DNA of 64,000 bases. Origin: Vibrio hannami. GTDB taxonomy: Bacteria; Pseudomonadota; Gammaproteobacteria; Enterobacterales; Vibrionaceae. Shown here piece after piece: positions 43,815 through 52,418 of the stretch. The notes under the pieces were generated by a model. The model saw nothing but the letters and a program-made list of their open reading frames with translations. It did not search any database and had not been told where the DNA came from. Position 1 is the stretch's first letter. Each line of letters opens with the position of its first letter. The position numbers and the translations under genes are program-made. The DNA lies in the NCBI RefSeq assembly GCF_029589055.1, contig NZ_JARQZP010000007.1, positions 868,001 through 932,000 of the forward strand. Direction: 5' to 3'.

Positions 43815-45536
43815 TTAAAGCGTCTGATTTAACTGGTAATAACGGCCTTTCTGCTCGAGTAAAGAGTGATGCTCTCCATGCTCGATAATTTTGCCGTTTT
43901 CGATAAGACAGATATTGTCCATTTTTTCCAGATTCACCAGGCGGTGAGTAATAAACAGTACCGTTTTGTTTTCAAAGTGCTGGTCAAACAGCGCCATAAT
44001 CTGGTTTTCAGTTTTCTTATCCAGACCTTCTGTAGGTTCATCAAGCAGAAGGATGGGGGCGTTGTGAATAATTGCACGCGCTATACCAATTCGGCGCTTT
44101 TCACCACCAGAGAGCTGGCGACCACCGTCACCAAGCCATTCATCCAATCCTTTGTCGTCTAGCAGCTTTTCCAGTCCTACTTGTTTGAGTACGTCATTCA
44201 GCTCCGAATCACTAGCGTCGGGTTTTGCCATTAGAAGGTTATCTCTTAATGAACCGTTAAGCACATCAACTCTCTGGCTGACAACCGAAATACTTTCACG
44301 CAGAACAGACTCGCTGATTTCCTTGATAGGTTTACCCGCGATAGATATTTCGCCTTTCTGTACATCCCAGTAGCGACATAGTAATTGAAGTAGTGTCGAC
44401 TTACCTGAACCGGTTTGTCCTAATATCGCCAGCTTAGTACCGGATTTAACCGACAGGTTAACGCCATTGATTGCTTTAGAATCACTATCCGGATAGCTAA
44501 ATTCTATGTCGGTGAACTCTATGTTGTGCTCACCTGAAGCAAGCTCACCTTGTTCAGGGAATACAACATCCGGTTCTGCATTAATAATCTCGTTCAGTCT
44601 GCGAGCTGAGGTTAGAGTTTGTCCCAGATGTTGGAATGCACCAGCGATTGGCATTAGTAGTTCGAAACTTGCCATGGTTGCAAAGGCGAACAGCGCAATG
44701 AGAGGGTCTGGTTGGTTTCCTCCAATACCATCTGCGGCCAGCCACAGCATTAGTGTCAGTATCCAGCCGTTTGCCAGCATAAGAAGGGCACTTGCCATTC
44801 CAGTAAGATTGGCGTTAACAAACTGGTTAGACAGCAGCTTTTTCTGCGCTTCCAGAATCGCATTGCGGTAACGCTCTTCTGCGCCAAACAGGACAAGTTC
44901 GCTATGTCCTTGCAACCAATCTAGTGACGATACACGAAGCTCGGATTTATTTAGAGTTAACTCGCTACCGTTGTTTTTACCCAGCTTATAAAACACAACA
45001 GGCCAAACAAACAATAGAACAGCGAGTACACCACCAAGCGTTAAACCGAGGGCTAAATCCAACCAGCTAAGGAAGGCAGTTAGAGTAATAATACCCAGAG
45101 TACCTACGATTACCGGGTTAACAAGGCGCAGGTAAACATGATCCATCGCGTCTACATCGGCAACAAGGCGGTTTAGCAGGTCTCCATCCCGAATACCGGA
45201 AATCCGTCCTGGAACAAGAGGAGCCAGCTTTTTGAAGAAAAATATCCTGAGATCAGTCAGTAACTTAAAGGTTTCGTTGTGACTAACGACACGTTCACCC
45301 CAACGACCAGCAGTTCGAGCCATAGCAAAGCCGCGAACACCACCACCTGGCAACATATAATTGAACGTTTCTCTGGCGATGGTTAATCCAGCAACAGCAG
45401 CAGCCGAGATAAACCAGCCGGATAATGTAAGAAGGCCAATAGAAGCAAACAGAGTAGCGAAAGCTAACAGCATGCCTAGAGACAAACCAAACCAGTGCTT
45501 TTTATACAGTTTCAGATAAGGGAGTAAATCACGCAT
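43815..45536 (-). CDS. cydC: Heterodimeric ABC transporter CydDC, subunit CydC
   Basis: CydDC is an inner-membrane ABC transporter needed to assemble cytochrome bd oxidase; it was proposed to export glutathione and cysteine to the periplasm. CydC here is 573 aa: six-helix membrane domain (FATLFASIGLLTLSGWFISAAAVAGL is the CydC hallmark) and ATPase domain with Walker A GQTGSGKST, signature LSGGEKRRIGIARAI and Walker B ILLLDEPTEGLD. It overlaps the end of cydD by 8 bases and is the last gene of trxB-cydD-cydC, an order also found in E. coli. Confidence 0.94.
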   Translation of the reverse strand: MRDLLPYLKLYKKHWFGLSLGMLLAFATLFASIGLLTLSGWFISAAAVAGLTIARETFNYMLPGGGVRGFAMARTAGRWGERVVSHNETFKLLTDLRIFFFKKLAPLVPGRISGIRDGDLLNRLVADVDAMDHVYLRLVNPVIVGTLGIITLTAFLSWLDLALGLTLGGVLAVLLFVWPVVFYKLGKNNGSELTLNKSELRVSSLDWLQGHSELVLFGAEERYRNAILEAQKKLLSNQFVNANLTGMASALLMLANGWILTLMLWLAADGIGGNQPDPLIALFAFATMASFELLMPIAGAFQHLGQTLTSARRLNEIINAEPDVVFPEQGELASGEHNIEFTDIEFSYPDSDSKAINGVNLSVKSGTKLAILGQTGSGKSTLLQLLCRYWDVQKGEISIAGKPIKEISESVLRESISVVSQRVDVLNGSLRDNLLMAKPDASDSELNDVLKQVGLEKLLDDKGLDEWLGDGGRQLSGGEKRRIGIARAIIHNAPILLLDEPTEGLDKKTENQIMALFDQHFENKTVLFITHRLVNLEKMDNICLIENGKIIEHGEHHSLLEQKGRYYQLNQTL

Positions 45537-47316
45537 CTAGATCTCCTTTGTTTTCTGCAAGCTGTTGGTTTCGCGCGTTTAGCATGGTTGCGAATAGTCC
45601 ATCGGAGTTTTCTAAATCGGCGTATGCGCCAGACTCGACAATCTCGCCTGACTGCATAACCAGAATCTGTTCTACCTCTTTTAGCTGATTAAGCTGGTGC
45701 GTAACCATAAGCGTTGTTTTACCTTCGATCTTTCTTTCAATCCCTTGCATCACCAGCTTTTCACTGTTTGCATCCAGGCTGGCGGTTGGCTCATCTAATA
45801 GCCAGAAGTTGCCTTTTTGAAGCATTGAACGAGCAAGTGCAAGACGTTGTGCCTGTCCAACGGAAAGACCGCCAGAACGATCGCTTATCTGATAGTCGAG
45901 CCCGTGTTTATGTACAAACTCGCTTGCAAAGGATTCGTCCAGTGCTTGCTCAATCTGGGTATCAGAAACATCTTGATTACCAAGGGTGATGTTCTCGCGA
46001 ATGGTTCCGTGAAGTAACAGCGGATTCTGACCCACCCAACTGATCTGTTCACGCCATTGTGAAAGCTCGCATTGATTTACTTCAACACCATTGATAGTCA
46101 GGCTTCCCTGATAAGGAAGAAAACCAAGAATCGCGTTTATAAGGCTGGTTTTACCCGCTCCGCTAGGCCCTACTAGTGCGGTGGTTTCACCACTATTCAT
46201 TGAAAACGAAACCGGACCTAGTAACTGCTTCCCTTCCGGGCTATTTACGATCAAATCACGCGCTTCAATCTGGACGTTACCGATATCATTAATGGCTTGA
46301 GAACCCTTTGCCTGATGTTCTACATCTATATTGAGAAAATCTACAATACTTTCAGCCGCACCTACCGCCTGTGCTTTCGCGTGGTAGAAAGTACCAAGGT
46401 CGCGCAGTGGTTGATAGAACTCTGGTGCAAGGATCAGTATAAACAAACCGGCAAACAAGGTTACGCCGACACCGTAGTGACCAAAGTTAAGCTCACCGAT
46501 ATAGCTAAAGCCAAAATAGACTGCAGTGATTGCAATCGAAATAGAGGTAAAGAACTCAAGAACGGCGGATGAAAGGAAAGCAACCCTTAAAACATCCATT
46601 GTTCTGGTTCGGAATACTTCCGATGCACCATGCAGAGTTTCTTCTTCCTTAGCTGTTTGGTTAAACAACCTGATGGTGGTCATCGATTGTAGGCGATCGT
46701 AAAAGTGTCCAGAGAGGCGTTGTAGTGCTTTGAAGTTTTTTCGGTTAGCTTCTGCGGCTCTCACACCAACAAATGCCATAAACATCGGCACAAGAGGTGC
46801 TGTGATTAAGAAAATTAAGCCCGCCGCCCAGTTTATCGGGAAGACAACCACCAGTATGATAAATGGCACCAGCACTGACAGCGACATCTGAGGAAGATAT
46901 CGGGCGAAAAACTCCTGCATATCTTCTACTTGCTCAAGTAGTAAGGTAGCCCAGGTTCCTGCTGGCTTACCTTTGATATAAGCGGGGCCTAAGTCTTTTA
47001 ACTTATCCAGGATAAGTTGCCTTATGTAGACTCTTATCTGTTCGCCACAACGGAATCCGGCTATTTCTCGTCCCCAGGTACAGCCAGCACGGCCAACCAC
47101 GGATAGAGCTAGTCCGATAAAGTGCATGATAAGTTGAGATTTATCGACATGATCGATAATGAGCTGATGGAGAATTGAAGCAAGAAGAGCGGCCTGGGCC
47201 AGCAGAAATAAGCTTGAAATAACTCCTAAAGTGATACTGATTAACAGCCAGCGTTTCGCCAGTTTGCTCTGTTGCTTCAGCCACTTATTTAATTCGCGCT
47301 GTTTTGATTTATCCAT
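45529..47316 (-). CDS. cydD: Heterodimeric ABC transporter CydDC, subunit CydD
   Basis: CydD is the partner of CydC, 595 aa. The N-terminal membrane domain has GREIAGFRCGEQIRVYIRQLILDKL and LPQMSLSVLVPFIILVVVF. The ATPase domain has Walker A GPSGAGKTS, signature LSVGQAQRLALAR (Val-Gly rather than Gly-Gly) and Walker B WLLDEPTASLD. The start ATG has no strong ribosome site nearby. It is separated from trxB by 145 bases containing a terminator hairpin, so it probably has its own promoter as well as some readthrough. Confidence 0.94.
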   Translation of the reverse strand: MDKSKQRELNKWLKQQSKLAKRWLLISITLGVISSLFLLAQAALLASILHQLIIDHVDKSQLIMHFIGLALSVVGRAGCTWGREIAGFRCGEQIRVYIRQLILDKLKDLGPAYIKGKPAGTWATLLLEQVEDMQEFFARYLPQMSLSVLVPFIILVVVFPINWAAGLIFLITAPLVPMFMAFVGVRAAEANRKNFKALQRLSGHFYDRLQSMTTIRLFNQTAKEEETLHGASEVFRTRTMDVLRVAFLSSAVLEFFTSISIAITAVYFGFSYIGELNFGHYGVGVTLFAGLFILILAPEFYQPLRDLGTFYHAKAQAVGAAESIVDFLNIDVEHQAKGSQAINDIGNVQIEARDLIVNSPEGKQLLGPVSFSMNSGETTALVGPSGAGKTSLINAILGFLPYQGSLTINGVEVNQCELSQWREQISWVGQNPLLLHGTIRENITLGNQDVSDTQIEQALDESFASEFVHKHGLDYQISDRSGGLSVGQAQRLALARSMLQKGNFWLLDEPTASLDANSEKLVMQGIERKIEGKTTLMVTHQLNQLKEVEQILVMQSGEIVESGAYADLENSDGLFATMLNARNQQLAENKGDLDA

Positions 47317-47365
47317 TTGTATAGAAGGCTTGTTTTATTTTTCTTTTATTGGGAAAGGAGGAGTA

Positions 47366-47400
47366 TACAAAAAGAAAACCAGTGGGAATACCACTGGTTT
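47366..47400 (-). terminator. trxB terminator
   Basis: On the minus strand AAACCAGTGG pairs with CCACTGGTTT (plus-strand arms 47376-47385 and 47391-47400), followed by TTCTTTTTG. Confidence 0.8.
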
Positions 47401-47461
47401 GTAGGGTTTTGAACTGAGTACAATCACTTATACTTCAGTATTATATATTGACCATGGGCAA

Positions 47462-48421
47462 TTACTTTTCAGCCAGGGCATCCAGATAACGTTCGGCATC
47501 CAGCGCAGCCATACAACCAGAACCTGCAGAAGTGATCGCCTGGCGATAGTTGCTATCCATCACATCACCTGCCGCGAAGACGCCTTCAATGCTTGCCTGA
47601 GTTGCGTTACCGTTCAGGCCAGAGTTTACAATGATGTAGTCATCTTTCATTTCCAACTGGCCTTTGAAAATGCCAGTATTTGGCTGGTGACCAATGGCGA
47701 CAAACAGCCCCATTACGTCCAGATTTTCAGTTGCGTCTGACTGAGTATCCTTAATTCGAACACCTGTCACGCCCATGTCGTCACCAAGAACTTCGTCCAG
47801 AACGCGATCAGTATGGAGAACAATGTTTCCATTTTCGACTTTATCCATCAGGCGTTTCATCAGAATTTTTTCAGCACGGAAACCTTCGCGACGGTGGATA
47901 AGGTGAACTTCAGAAGCGATGTTTGAAAGATAAAGTGCCTCTTCAACGGCAGTATTACCACCACCAATCACAGCCACTTTCTGGTTGCGGTAGAAGAATC
48001 CGTCACATGTTGCACACGCCGATACCCCACGGCCTTTAAACGCTTCTTCTGACTCAAGACCAAGGTACTTGGCTGAAGCGCCTGTTGAGATAATCAATGC
48101 ATCACAGGTATATTCGCCGCTATCTCCTTTCAAACGGAAAGGGCGGTTTTGCAGATCAACTTCATTGATATGATCAAAGATGATTTCGGTTTCAAAACGC
48201 TCAGCATGTTCTTTCATGCGCTCCATTAGCCCTGGACCAGTCAAGCCCTCTGCATCACCCGGCCAGTTCTCAACTTCAGTGGTTTCTGTCAGCTGACCAC
48301 CTTGTTGAATACCAGTGATTAATACTGGGTTTAAGTTTGCGCGTGCTGCATATACCGCAGCAGTGTATCCCGCAGGACCTGAGCCTAAAATTAACAGGCT
48401 AGCGTGTTTGACTTCACTCAT
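47462..48421 (-). CDS. trxB: Thioredoxin reductase TrxB
   Basis: TrxB passes electrons from NADPH through FAD to thioredoxin. The 319-residue flavoprotein has the FAD-binding motif GSGPAGYTAAVYAARA, the redox-active CATC in GVSACATCDGFFY, the NADPH-binding GGGNTAVEEALYL, and the C-terminal FAD motif VFAAGDVMDSNYRQAITSAG. Its place upstream of cydDC is conserved in enteric bacteria and vibrios and links cytoplasmic thiol reduction with periplasmic thiol supply. Confidence 0.95.
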   Translation of the reverse strand: MSEVKHASLLILGSGPAGYTAAVYAARANLNPVLITGIQQGGQLTETTEVENWPGDAEGLTGPGLMERMKEHAERFETEIIFDHINEVDLQNRPFRLKGDSGEYTCDALIISTGASAKYLGLESEEAFKGRGVSACATCDGFFYRNQKVAVIGGGNTAVEEALYLSNIASEVHLIHRREGFRAEKILMKRLMDKVENGNIVLHTDRVLDEVLGDDMGVTGVRIKDTQSDATENLDVMGLFVAIGHQPNTGIFKGQLEMKDDYIIVNSGLNGNATQASIEGVFAAGDVMDSNYRQAITSAGSGCMAALDAERYLDALAEK

Positions 48422-48527
48422 CGAGCTGACTCCAATTTAAATACATTCTATTTTGCTGATTATATGGGGACTTGCTAATGCAATACAAAGGGTGCAGTAA
48501 CAACATATCGTTATAATTTATGCCCGA

Positions 48528-49358
48528 TTATACCGGCGCGGATACTTCGACCTCATATGAAGTGAACTTACGAATGTTGATTACTCCAGTATCCAGGATT
48601 AAATATTGTCCCTTAATACCTTTAAGGGTGCCTGTTACGACAGGTTCCTTGTCGAAGTTGTGAGACACAATTTTCGTAGGGTGCTCGGTTACAGGGTAGT
48701 CGATATTTGTGATCGAATCGTGCAGCACTTCAACGGAATCTTCACCATACTTAGCTCGAATCTCTTCCACTGTAGGCATAACAAGCGGGATAAGTTCCTG
48801 AGCTCTTTCTGCTAGTGGCATGGGTTCTCCATCGCCTTTAAGCAACGTTCTCCAGTTGGTTTTATCGGCAATATGTTTTGCCAGCTCTATTTCAATTAAA
48901 CCTGAAATGTGGCGAGTTTTTACCTTGAAAATAGGCATTCCCTGAGTCGCACCCTGATCAATCCAACGAGTTGGAATCTGGGTGTGGCGTGTAATTCCAA
49001 CCTTGAGGCTTGAGGTGTTAGAAAGATAGACAAAATGATCCACCATGCAGTTATCTTCACCCCATTGAGGTTCCCGGCATGTCCCTGCTTCGTAATGGCA
49101 GGTTTCTGGCTTCATAATGCACATATCGCAGCTGGCGAGTTTTTTCATACAGACAAAGCAGTGACCCTGAGAGTAGCTTTTTTTCGTCTTTTTCCCGCAG
49201 GAACAACAGTAGATATTGCCCGTATGTTTAAGAGTGATTTGTTTGCCGATTAGCGGGTTAAGTGCAACGGATTGTTCGCCTACTGGGAGAGAATATTCAA
49301 CCTGTTCGTTTAAGGAGGACTTCAGTTTTCGAAGTGTTCCAGTAATTTGAAGTGACAT
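48528..49358 (-). CDS. DUF2797 domain protein with zinc-binding cysteines
   Basis: This 276-residue cytoplasmic protein has an N-terminal cysteine-rich zinc-ribbon-like part (CCSCGKKTKKSYSQGHCFVC, SCDMCIM, ETCHYEAGTC) and a middle segment YLSNTSSLKVGITRHTQIPTRWIDQGA. The latter recalls the core of GIY-YIG nucleases, although the catalytic site is not evident. DUF2797 proteins have no established role. It is transcribed alone, upstream of trxB on the same strand with a gap of about 106 bases. Confidence 0.8.
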   Translation of the reverse strand: MSLQITGTLRKLKSSLNEQVEYSLPVGEQSVALNPLIGKQITLKHTGNIYCCSCGKKTKKSYSQGHCFVCMKKLASCDMCIMKPETCHYEAGTCREPQWGEDNCMVDHFVYLSNTSSLKVGITRHTQIPTRWIDQGATQGMPIFKVKTRHISGLIEIELAKHIADKTNWRTLLKGDGEPMPLAERAQELIPLVMPTVEEIRAKYGEDSVEVLHDSITNIDYPVTEHPTKIVSHNFDKEPVVTGTLKGIKGQYLILDTGVINIRKFTSYEVEVSAPV

Positions 49359-49528
49359 AACTTTGCTCAGTTTTATTTTTGATTTTGATTAGTCATTGTA
49401 ACAAATAATTATAATCAATGGCGTTAGGTGTCTGCCTATTTTCAAGATCAACTCTGAATCTAAACTTGTTCTGGAGCCATTGTGAGCTACTTTTATAGGG
49501 CGACTTACAAAATAGCTTAGGAGCGATT

Positions 49529-49909
49529 ATGCAAGGAAATCCTGTGGGTTGGTTTGAAATATATGTTGATGACTTATCTCGTGCGAAAAGCTTTTATGAG
49601 ACAGTTATGGCAGTCAAATTAGAAGAGATTGAGAGTCCTAAAGGTGCGGATTTAGTGATGCTAGGCTTTCCATCGAGTATGGAAAGTTATGGTGCTTCTG
49701 GTGCCATAGCAAAAATGGAAGGTGTTAAAGCGGGTGGCAATAGCACCATGGTTTACTTTTCTTGCGAGGATTGCGCTGTAGAAGAGTCGCGTGTAGAAGG
49801 TGCTGGTGGCAAAGTGATAAGTTCCAAATTTTCTATTGGTCCCTACGGTTATATTTCAGTACTGTTAGATACAGAAGGCAATACGATTGGCTTACACTCG
49901 ATGCTTTGA
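49529..49909 (+). CDS. VOC (glyoxalase/bleomycin resistance) family protein
   Basis: This 126-residue single-module vicinal-oxygen-chelate protein has the family opening GWFEIYVDDLSRAKSFYETVMAV and the end GPYGYISVLLDTEGNTIGLHSM, with a possible metal-ligand Glu in LDTEGN and a terminal His. VOC modules of this size usually dimerise; substrates range from methylglyoxal to antibiotics and none can be assigned. TTAGGAGCG is a good ribosome site before the ATG. Confidence 0.83.
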   Translation: MQGNPVGWFEIYVDDLSRAKSFYETVMAVKLEEIESPKGADLVMLGFPSSMESYGASGAIAKMEGVKAGGNSTMVYFSCEDCAVEESRVEGAGGKVISSKFSIGPYGYISVLLDTEGNTIGLHSML

Positions 49910-49921
49910 TATGTATTACAA

Positions 49922-49976
49922 CAAGCGACCCTAAATACAAAATCTGACTTTTGTACTTGAGGTCGCTTGAGTGCTT
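49922..49976 (+). terminator. Terminator of the VOC gene
   Basis: CAAGCGACC (49922-49930) pairs with GGTCGCTTG (49961-49969), with an inner TACAAAA/TTTTGTA stem. The following T-tract is short. Confidence 0.6.
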
Positions 49977-50087
49977 TTAGCAATAATGTGTTTGGAGAGC
50001 ACAGATCATATTTTCAGGAAAGGCTTGCCTGGTAAAAGTGCGGTACACTGTTCTGGAGAATAATATAAATAATTCAGGAATCTTAAC

Positions 50088-50756
50088 GTGAAAAAACTAA
50101 TTTCTATACTTGCACTGGCTTCGGCTTTGTTGTCTGCCAATATACACGCCGCTGAGAACACCGGACATGCAGGTAAAGCGCTCGAGGTGATAAATGCTGG
50201 TGGCTATTCCTACGTGCTACTGGACAAGGCAGGAGAACAAGTTTGGTTTGCTGGTCCGCAATCTCTAATTGAAGTAGGTCAGACGGTTAGTATTAACGAG
50301 CCAGGCATTGCGATGAAAGGGTTCCATAGCAAAAGCCTGAACAAGGACTTTGAAGTTGTTTACTTTGTGAATAGCTTTGGTAGCAGCGCCATTTCTTCCG
50401 CGCCAGTAGAAGACAAGCCAGCAATGGCTGAAAAAGTGAACGTACCGGCGTTAATTGGTGGGGTTACTGTAGAAGATGTTTTCACCAAAAAGGATCAGCT
50501 GTCAGGCAGTCAGGTTTCAATACGGGCAAAAGTGGTGAAGTTTAGTCCGCAAATCATGGGGAAAAACTGGGTTCATATTCAGGACGGAACCGGAAAAGTG
50601 AAAATGGCAACTAACGATCTAACGGTGACCACCGCTCAGGTGGCGAATGTTGGTGATACTGTAATTATTACAGGGAATGTCGTTTTGGATAAAGATTTCG
50701 GTTTTGGTTACAAGTATGACGTTATGCTGGAAGAAGCGACGTTTAAAGTGGAATAA
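50088..50756 (+). CDS. Predicted periplasmic OB-fold (NrfJ-like) protein
   Basis: This 222-residue protein has a signal peptide (MKKLISILALASALLSANIHA). The first domain carries GKALEVINAGGYSYVLLDKAGEQVWFAGP. The second domain resembles an OB-fold (VSIRAKVVKFSPQIMGKNWVHIQDGTG), a combination seen in NrfJ-like secreted proteins of anaerobic or metal-respiring bacteria. Function is unproved; a role in cytochrome maturation or ligand binding is possible. It is a single gene followed by a terminator. Confidence 0.65.
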   Translation: MKKLISILALASALLSANIHAAENTGHAGKALEVINAGGYSYVLLDKAGEQVWFAGPQSLIEVGQTVSINEPGIAMKGFHSKSLNKDFEVVYFVNSFGSSAISSAPVEDKPAMAEKVNVPALIGGVTVEDVFTKKDQLSGSQVSIRAKVVKFSPQIMGKNWVHIQDGTGKVKMATNDLTVTTAQVANVGDTVIITGNVVLDKDFGFGYKYDVMLEEATFKVE

Positions 50757-50786
50757 CACGCAGCTTTAACTCAGCTACTTTCGCAA

Positions 50787-50820
50787 AACAGCTTCTCACC
50801 CGAGAGGCTGTTTTCATTTT
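50787..50820 (+). terminator. Terminator of the OB-fold protein gene
   Basis: AACAGCTTCTC pairs with GAGAGGCTGTT (one G-U) around ACCC, followed by TTCATTTT. Confidence 0.78.
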
Positions 50821-50840
50821 CAACGTAGTAAAATTTAAGC

Positions 50841-50856
50841 AGTGATCACGGTCACG
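50841..50856. promoter_or_regulatory. CRP-like site upstream of ascB
   Basis: AGTGA-TCACGG-TCACG differs from the CRP consensus TGTGA-N6-TCACA by one base in each half. It lies 22 bases upstream of the AscG-type operator, as expected for a catabolite-controlled sugar operon. Confidence 0.5.
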
Positions 50857-50877
50857 TTATTTCGCTTTTCTGTTTGT

Positions 50878-50891
50878 TGAAACCGGTTTCA
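50878..50891. promoter_or_regulatory. AscG-type LacI operator
   Basis: TGAAACCGGTTTCA is a perfect 14-bp palindrome, matching the operator sequence I recall for AscG of E. coli. It lies 53 bases before ascB, whose downstream neighbour encodes an AscG-like LacI regulator. Confidence 0.75.
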
Positions 50892-50943
50892 GAATTAGTT
50901 TTTAAAGAAAGACCGAAACAATCCTGTATTAACAAGCGAGCAA

Positions 50944-52386
50944 ATGATGAACAAGGTATTTCCTGAAGAGTTTATGTGGGGTGGGGCAGTAGCCGCGCAT
51001 CAGTTAGAAGGTGGCTGGGATGCAAATGGTAAGGGCATTAGTGTTGTCGATGTTTTAACAGCCGGGGCTCACGGTGTACCTCGCAGAATCACTGATGGAG
51101 TGCTTGAAGGTGAAAACTACCCTAATCAGGTGGCGGTAGATTTTTATCACCGTTACAAAGAAGACATTAAGCTGTTTGCTGAAATGGGTTTTAAATGCTT
51201 CCGAACCAGTATTGCCTGGACACGTATTTTCCCTAAAGGTGATGAGCTGGAACCATGCGAAGAAGGCCTGGCATTCTACGATGAACTGTTTGACGAGTTA
51301 CTTAAGTACGGTATTGAACCAGTTGTGACGCTAAGCCATTTCGAAATGCCATACCACCTTGCGACAGAGTATGGCGGCTGGATGAACCGAAAGGTCATTG
51401 ACTGTTTTGTGCGTTACTCAGAGGTGGTAATGGAACGCTACAAAAACAAAGTTAAATACTGGATGACGTTTAACGAAATCAATAATCAGGTGAATGTTTC
51501 AGCAGATATCTTTGGCTGGCTATGCTCTGGTGTTAAATACCCTCAGATGAGCAACCCAGAAGAGGCGATGTATCAGGCTGTGCACCATCAGTTTGTAGCG
51601 AGTGCGTTGGCGGTGAAAAAAGGGCATGAAATTAACCCGGAGATGAAGATAGGGGCGATGATCTCTTTTGTGCCATATTATCCAATCTCGTCGAAGCCAG
51701 AAGATATTCTGTTAGTTCAGGAAGCGATGCGAGAACGTTACCTCTTCTCTGATGTTATGGTACGAGGTCATTATCCTGCTTATGCGAAAAAGGACTGGGC
51801 GCTAAAAGGCTACAACATTGCGATGGAACCTAGTGATGAGCAAATCCTGAAGCAAGGCAAAGCCGACTATCTGGCATTCAGTTACTATATGTCTAACACG
51901 CTTGATTCAACCTCCCACCGTTCTATTGAAGAAGCGATGGATGGCGGACATGAAAAAACAGTAGAAAACCCTTATATCAAATCGAGTGACTGGGGCTGGC
52001 CTATCGATCCTGCTGGTCTGCGCTACGCTCTTTCATCCCTGTATGAAAGATACGAAGTGCCACTGTTTATAGTAGAGAACGGCTTCGGGGCGGTGGATAA
52101 GGTTGAATCCGATGGCAGTATTAATGATGACTATCGTATCGACTACCTGAGTGCGCATATCAAAGAGATGAAGAACACAATCTCTATCGATGGTGTTGAT
52201 TTGATGGGATATACCCCATGGGGCTGTATCGATCTGGTTTCGTTTACTACCGGAGAGATGAAAAAGCGGTATGGGTTTATCTATGTTGATAAGCATAACG
52301 ATGGTTCTGGCAGTCTTGAGCGTTCCCGTAAAAAGTCCTTTGACTGGTATAAAGGTGTGATAGCCTCTAACGGTGAAACGTTGTAG
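50944..52386 (+). CDS. ascB: 6-phospho-beta-glucosidase (GH1, AscB/BglA-like)
   Basis: This 480-residue glycoside hydrolase family 1 enzyme hydrolyses phosphorylated beta-glucosides (from cellobiose, arbutin or salicin) brought in by a PTS. The acid/base Glu is E178 (MTFNEINNQ) and the nucleophile E378 (FIVENGFG). The phosphate-recognition pattern Ser-Lys-Tyr is visible in DLVSFTTGEMKKRYGFIYVD, favouring phospho-substrates. The start is one of two adjacent ATG codons. The regulator gene follows after 32 bases. No PTS permease is encoded in this locus, unlike E. coli ascFB. Confidence 0.88.
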   Translation: MMNKVFPEEFMWGGAVAAHQLEGGWDANGKGISVVDVLTAGAHGVPRRITDGVLEGENYPNQVAVDFYHRYKEDIKLFAEMGFKCFRTSIAWTRIFPKGDELEPCEEGLAFYDELFDELLKYGIEPVVTLSHFEMPYHLATEYGGWMNRKVIDCFVRYSEVVMERYKNKVKYWMTFNEINNQVNVSADIFGWLCSGVKYPQMSNPEEAMYQAVHHQFVASALAVKKGHEINPEMKIGAMISFVPYYPISSKPEDILLVQEAMRERYLFSDVMVRGHYPAYAKKDWALKGYNIAMEPSDEQILKQGKADYLAFSYYMSNTLDSTSHRSIEEAMDGGHEKTVENPYIKSSDWGWPIDPAGLRYALSSLYERYEVPLFIVENGFGAVDKVESDGSINDDYRIDYLSAHIKEMKNTISIDGVDLMGYTPWGCIDLVSFTTGEMKKRYGFIYVDKHNDGSGSLERSRKKSFDWYKGVIASNGETL

Positions 52387-52418
52387 ATTTTTATTAGATC
52401 GGGAGTTACGGATCGTTC

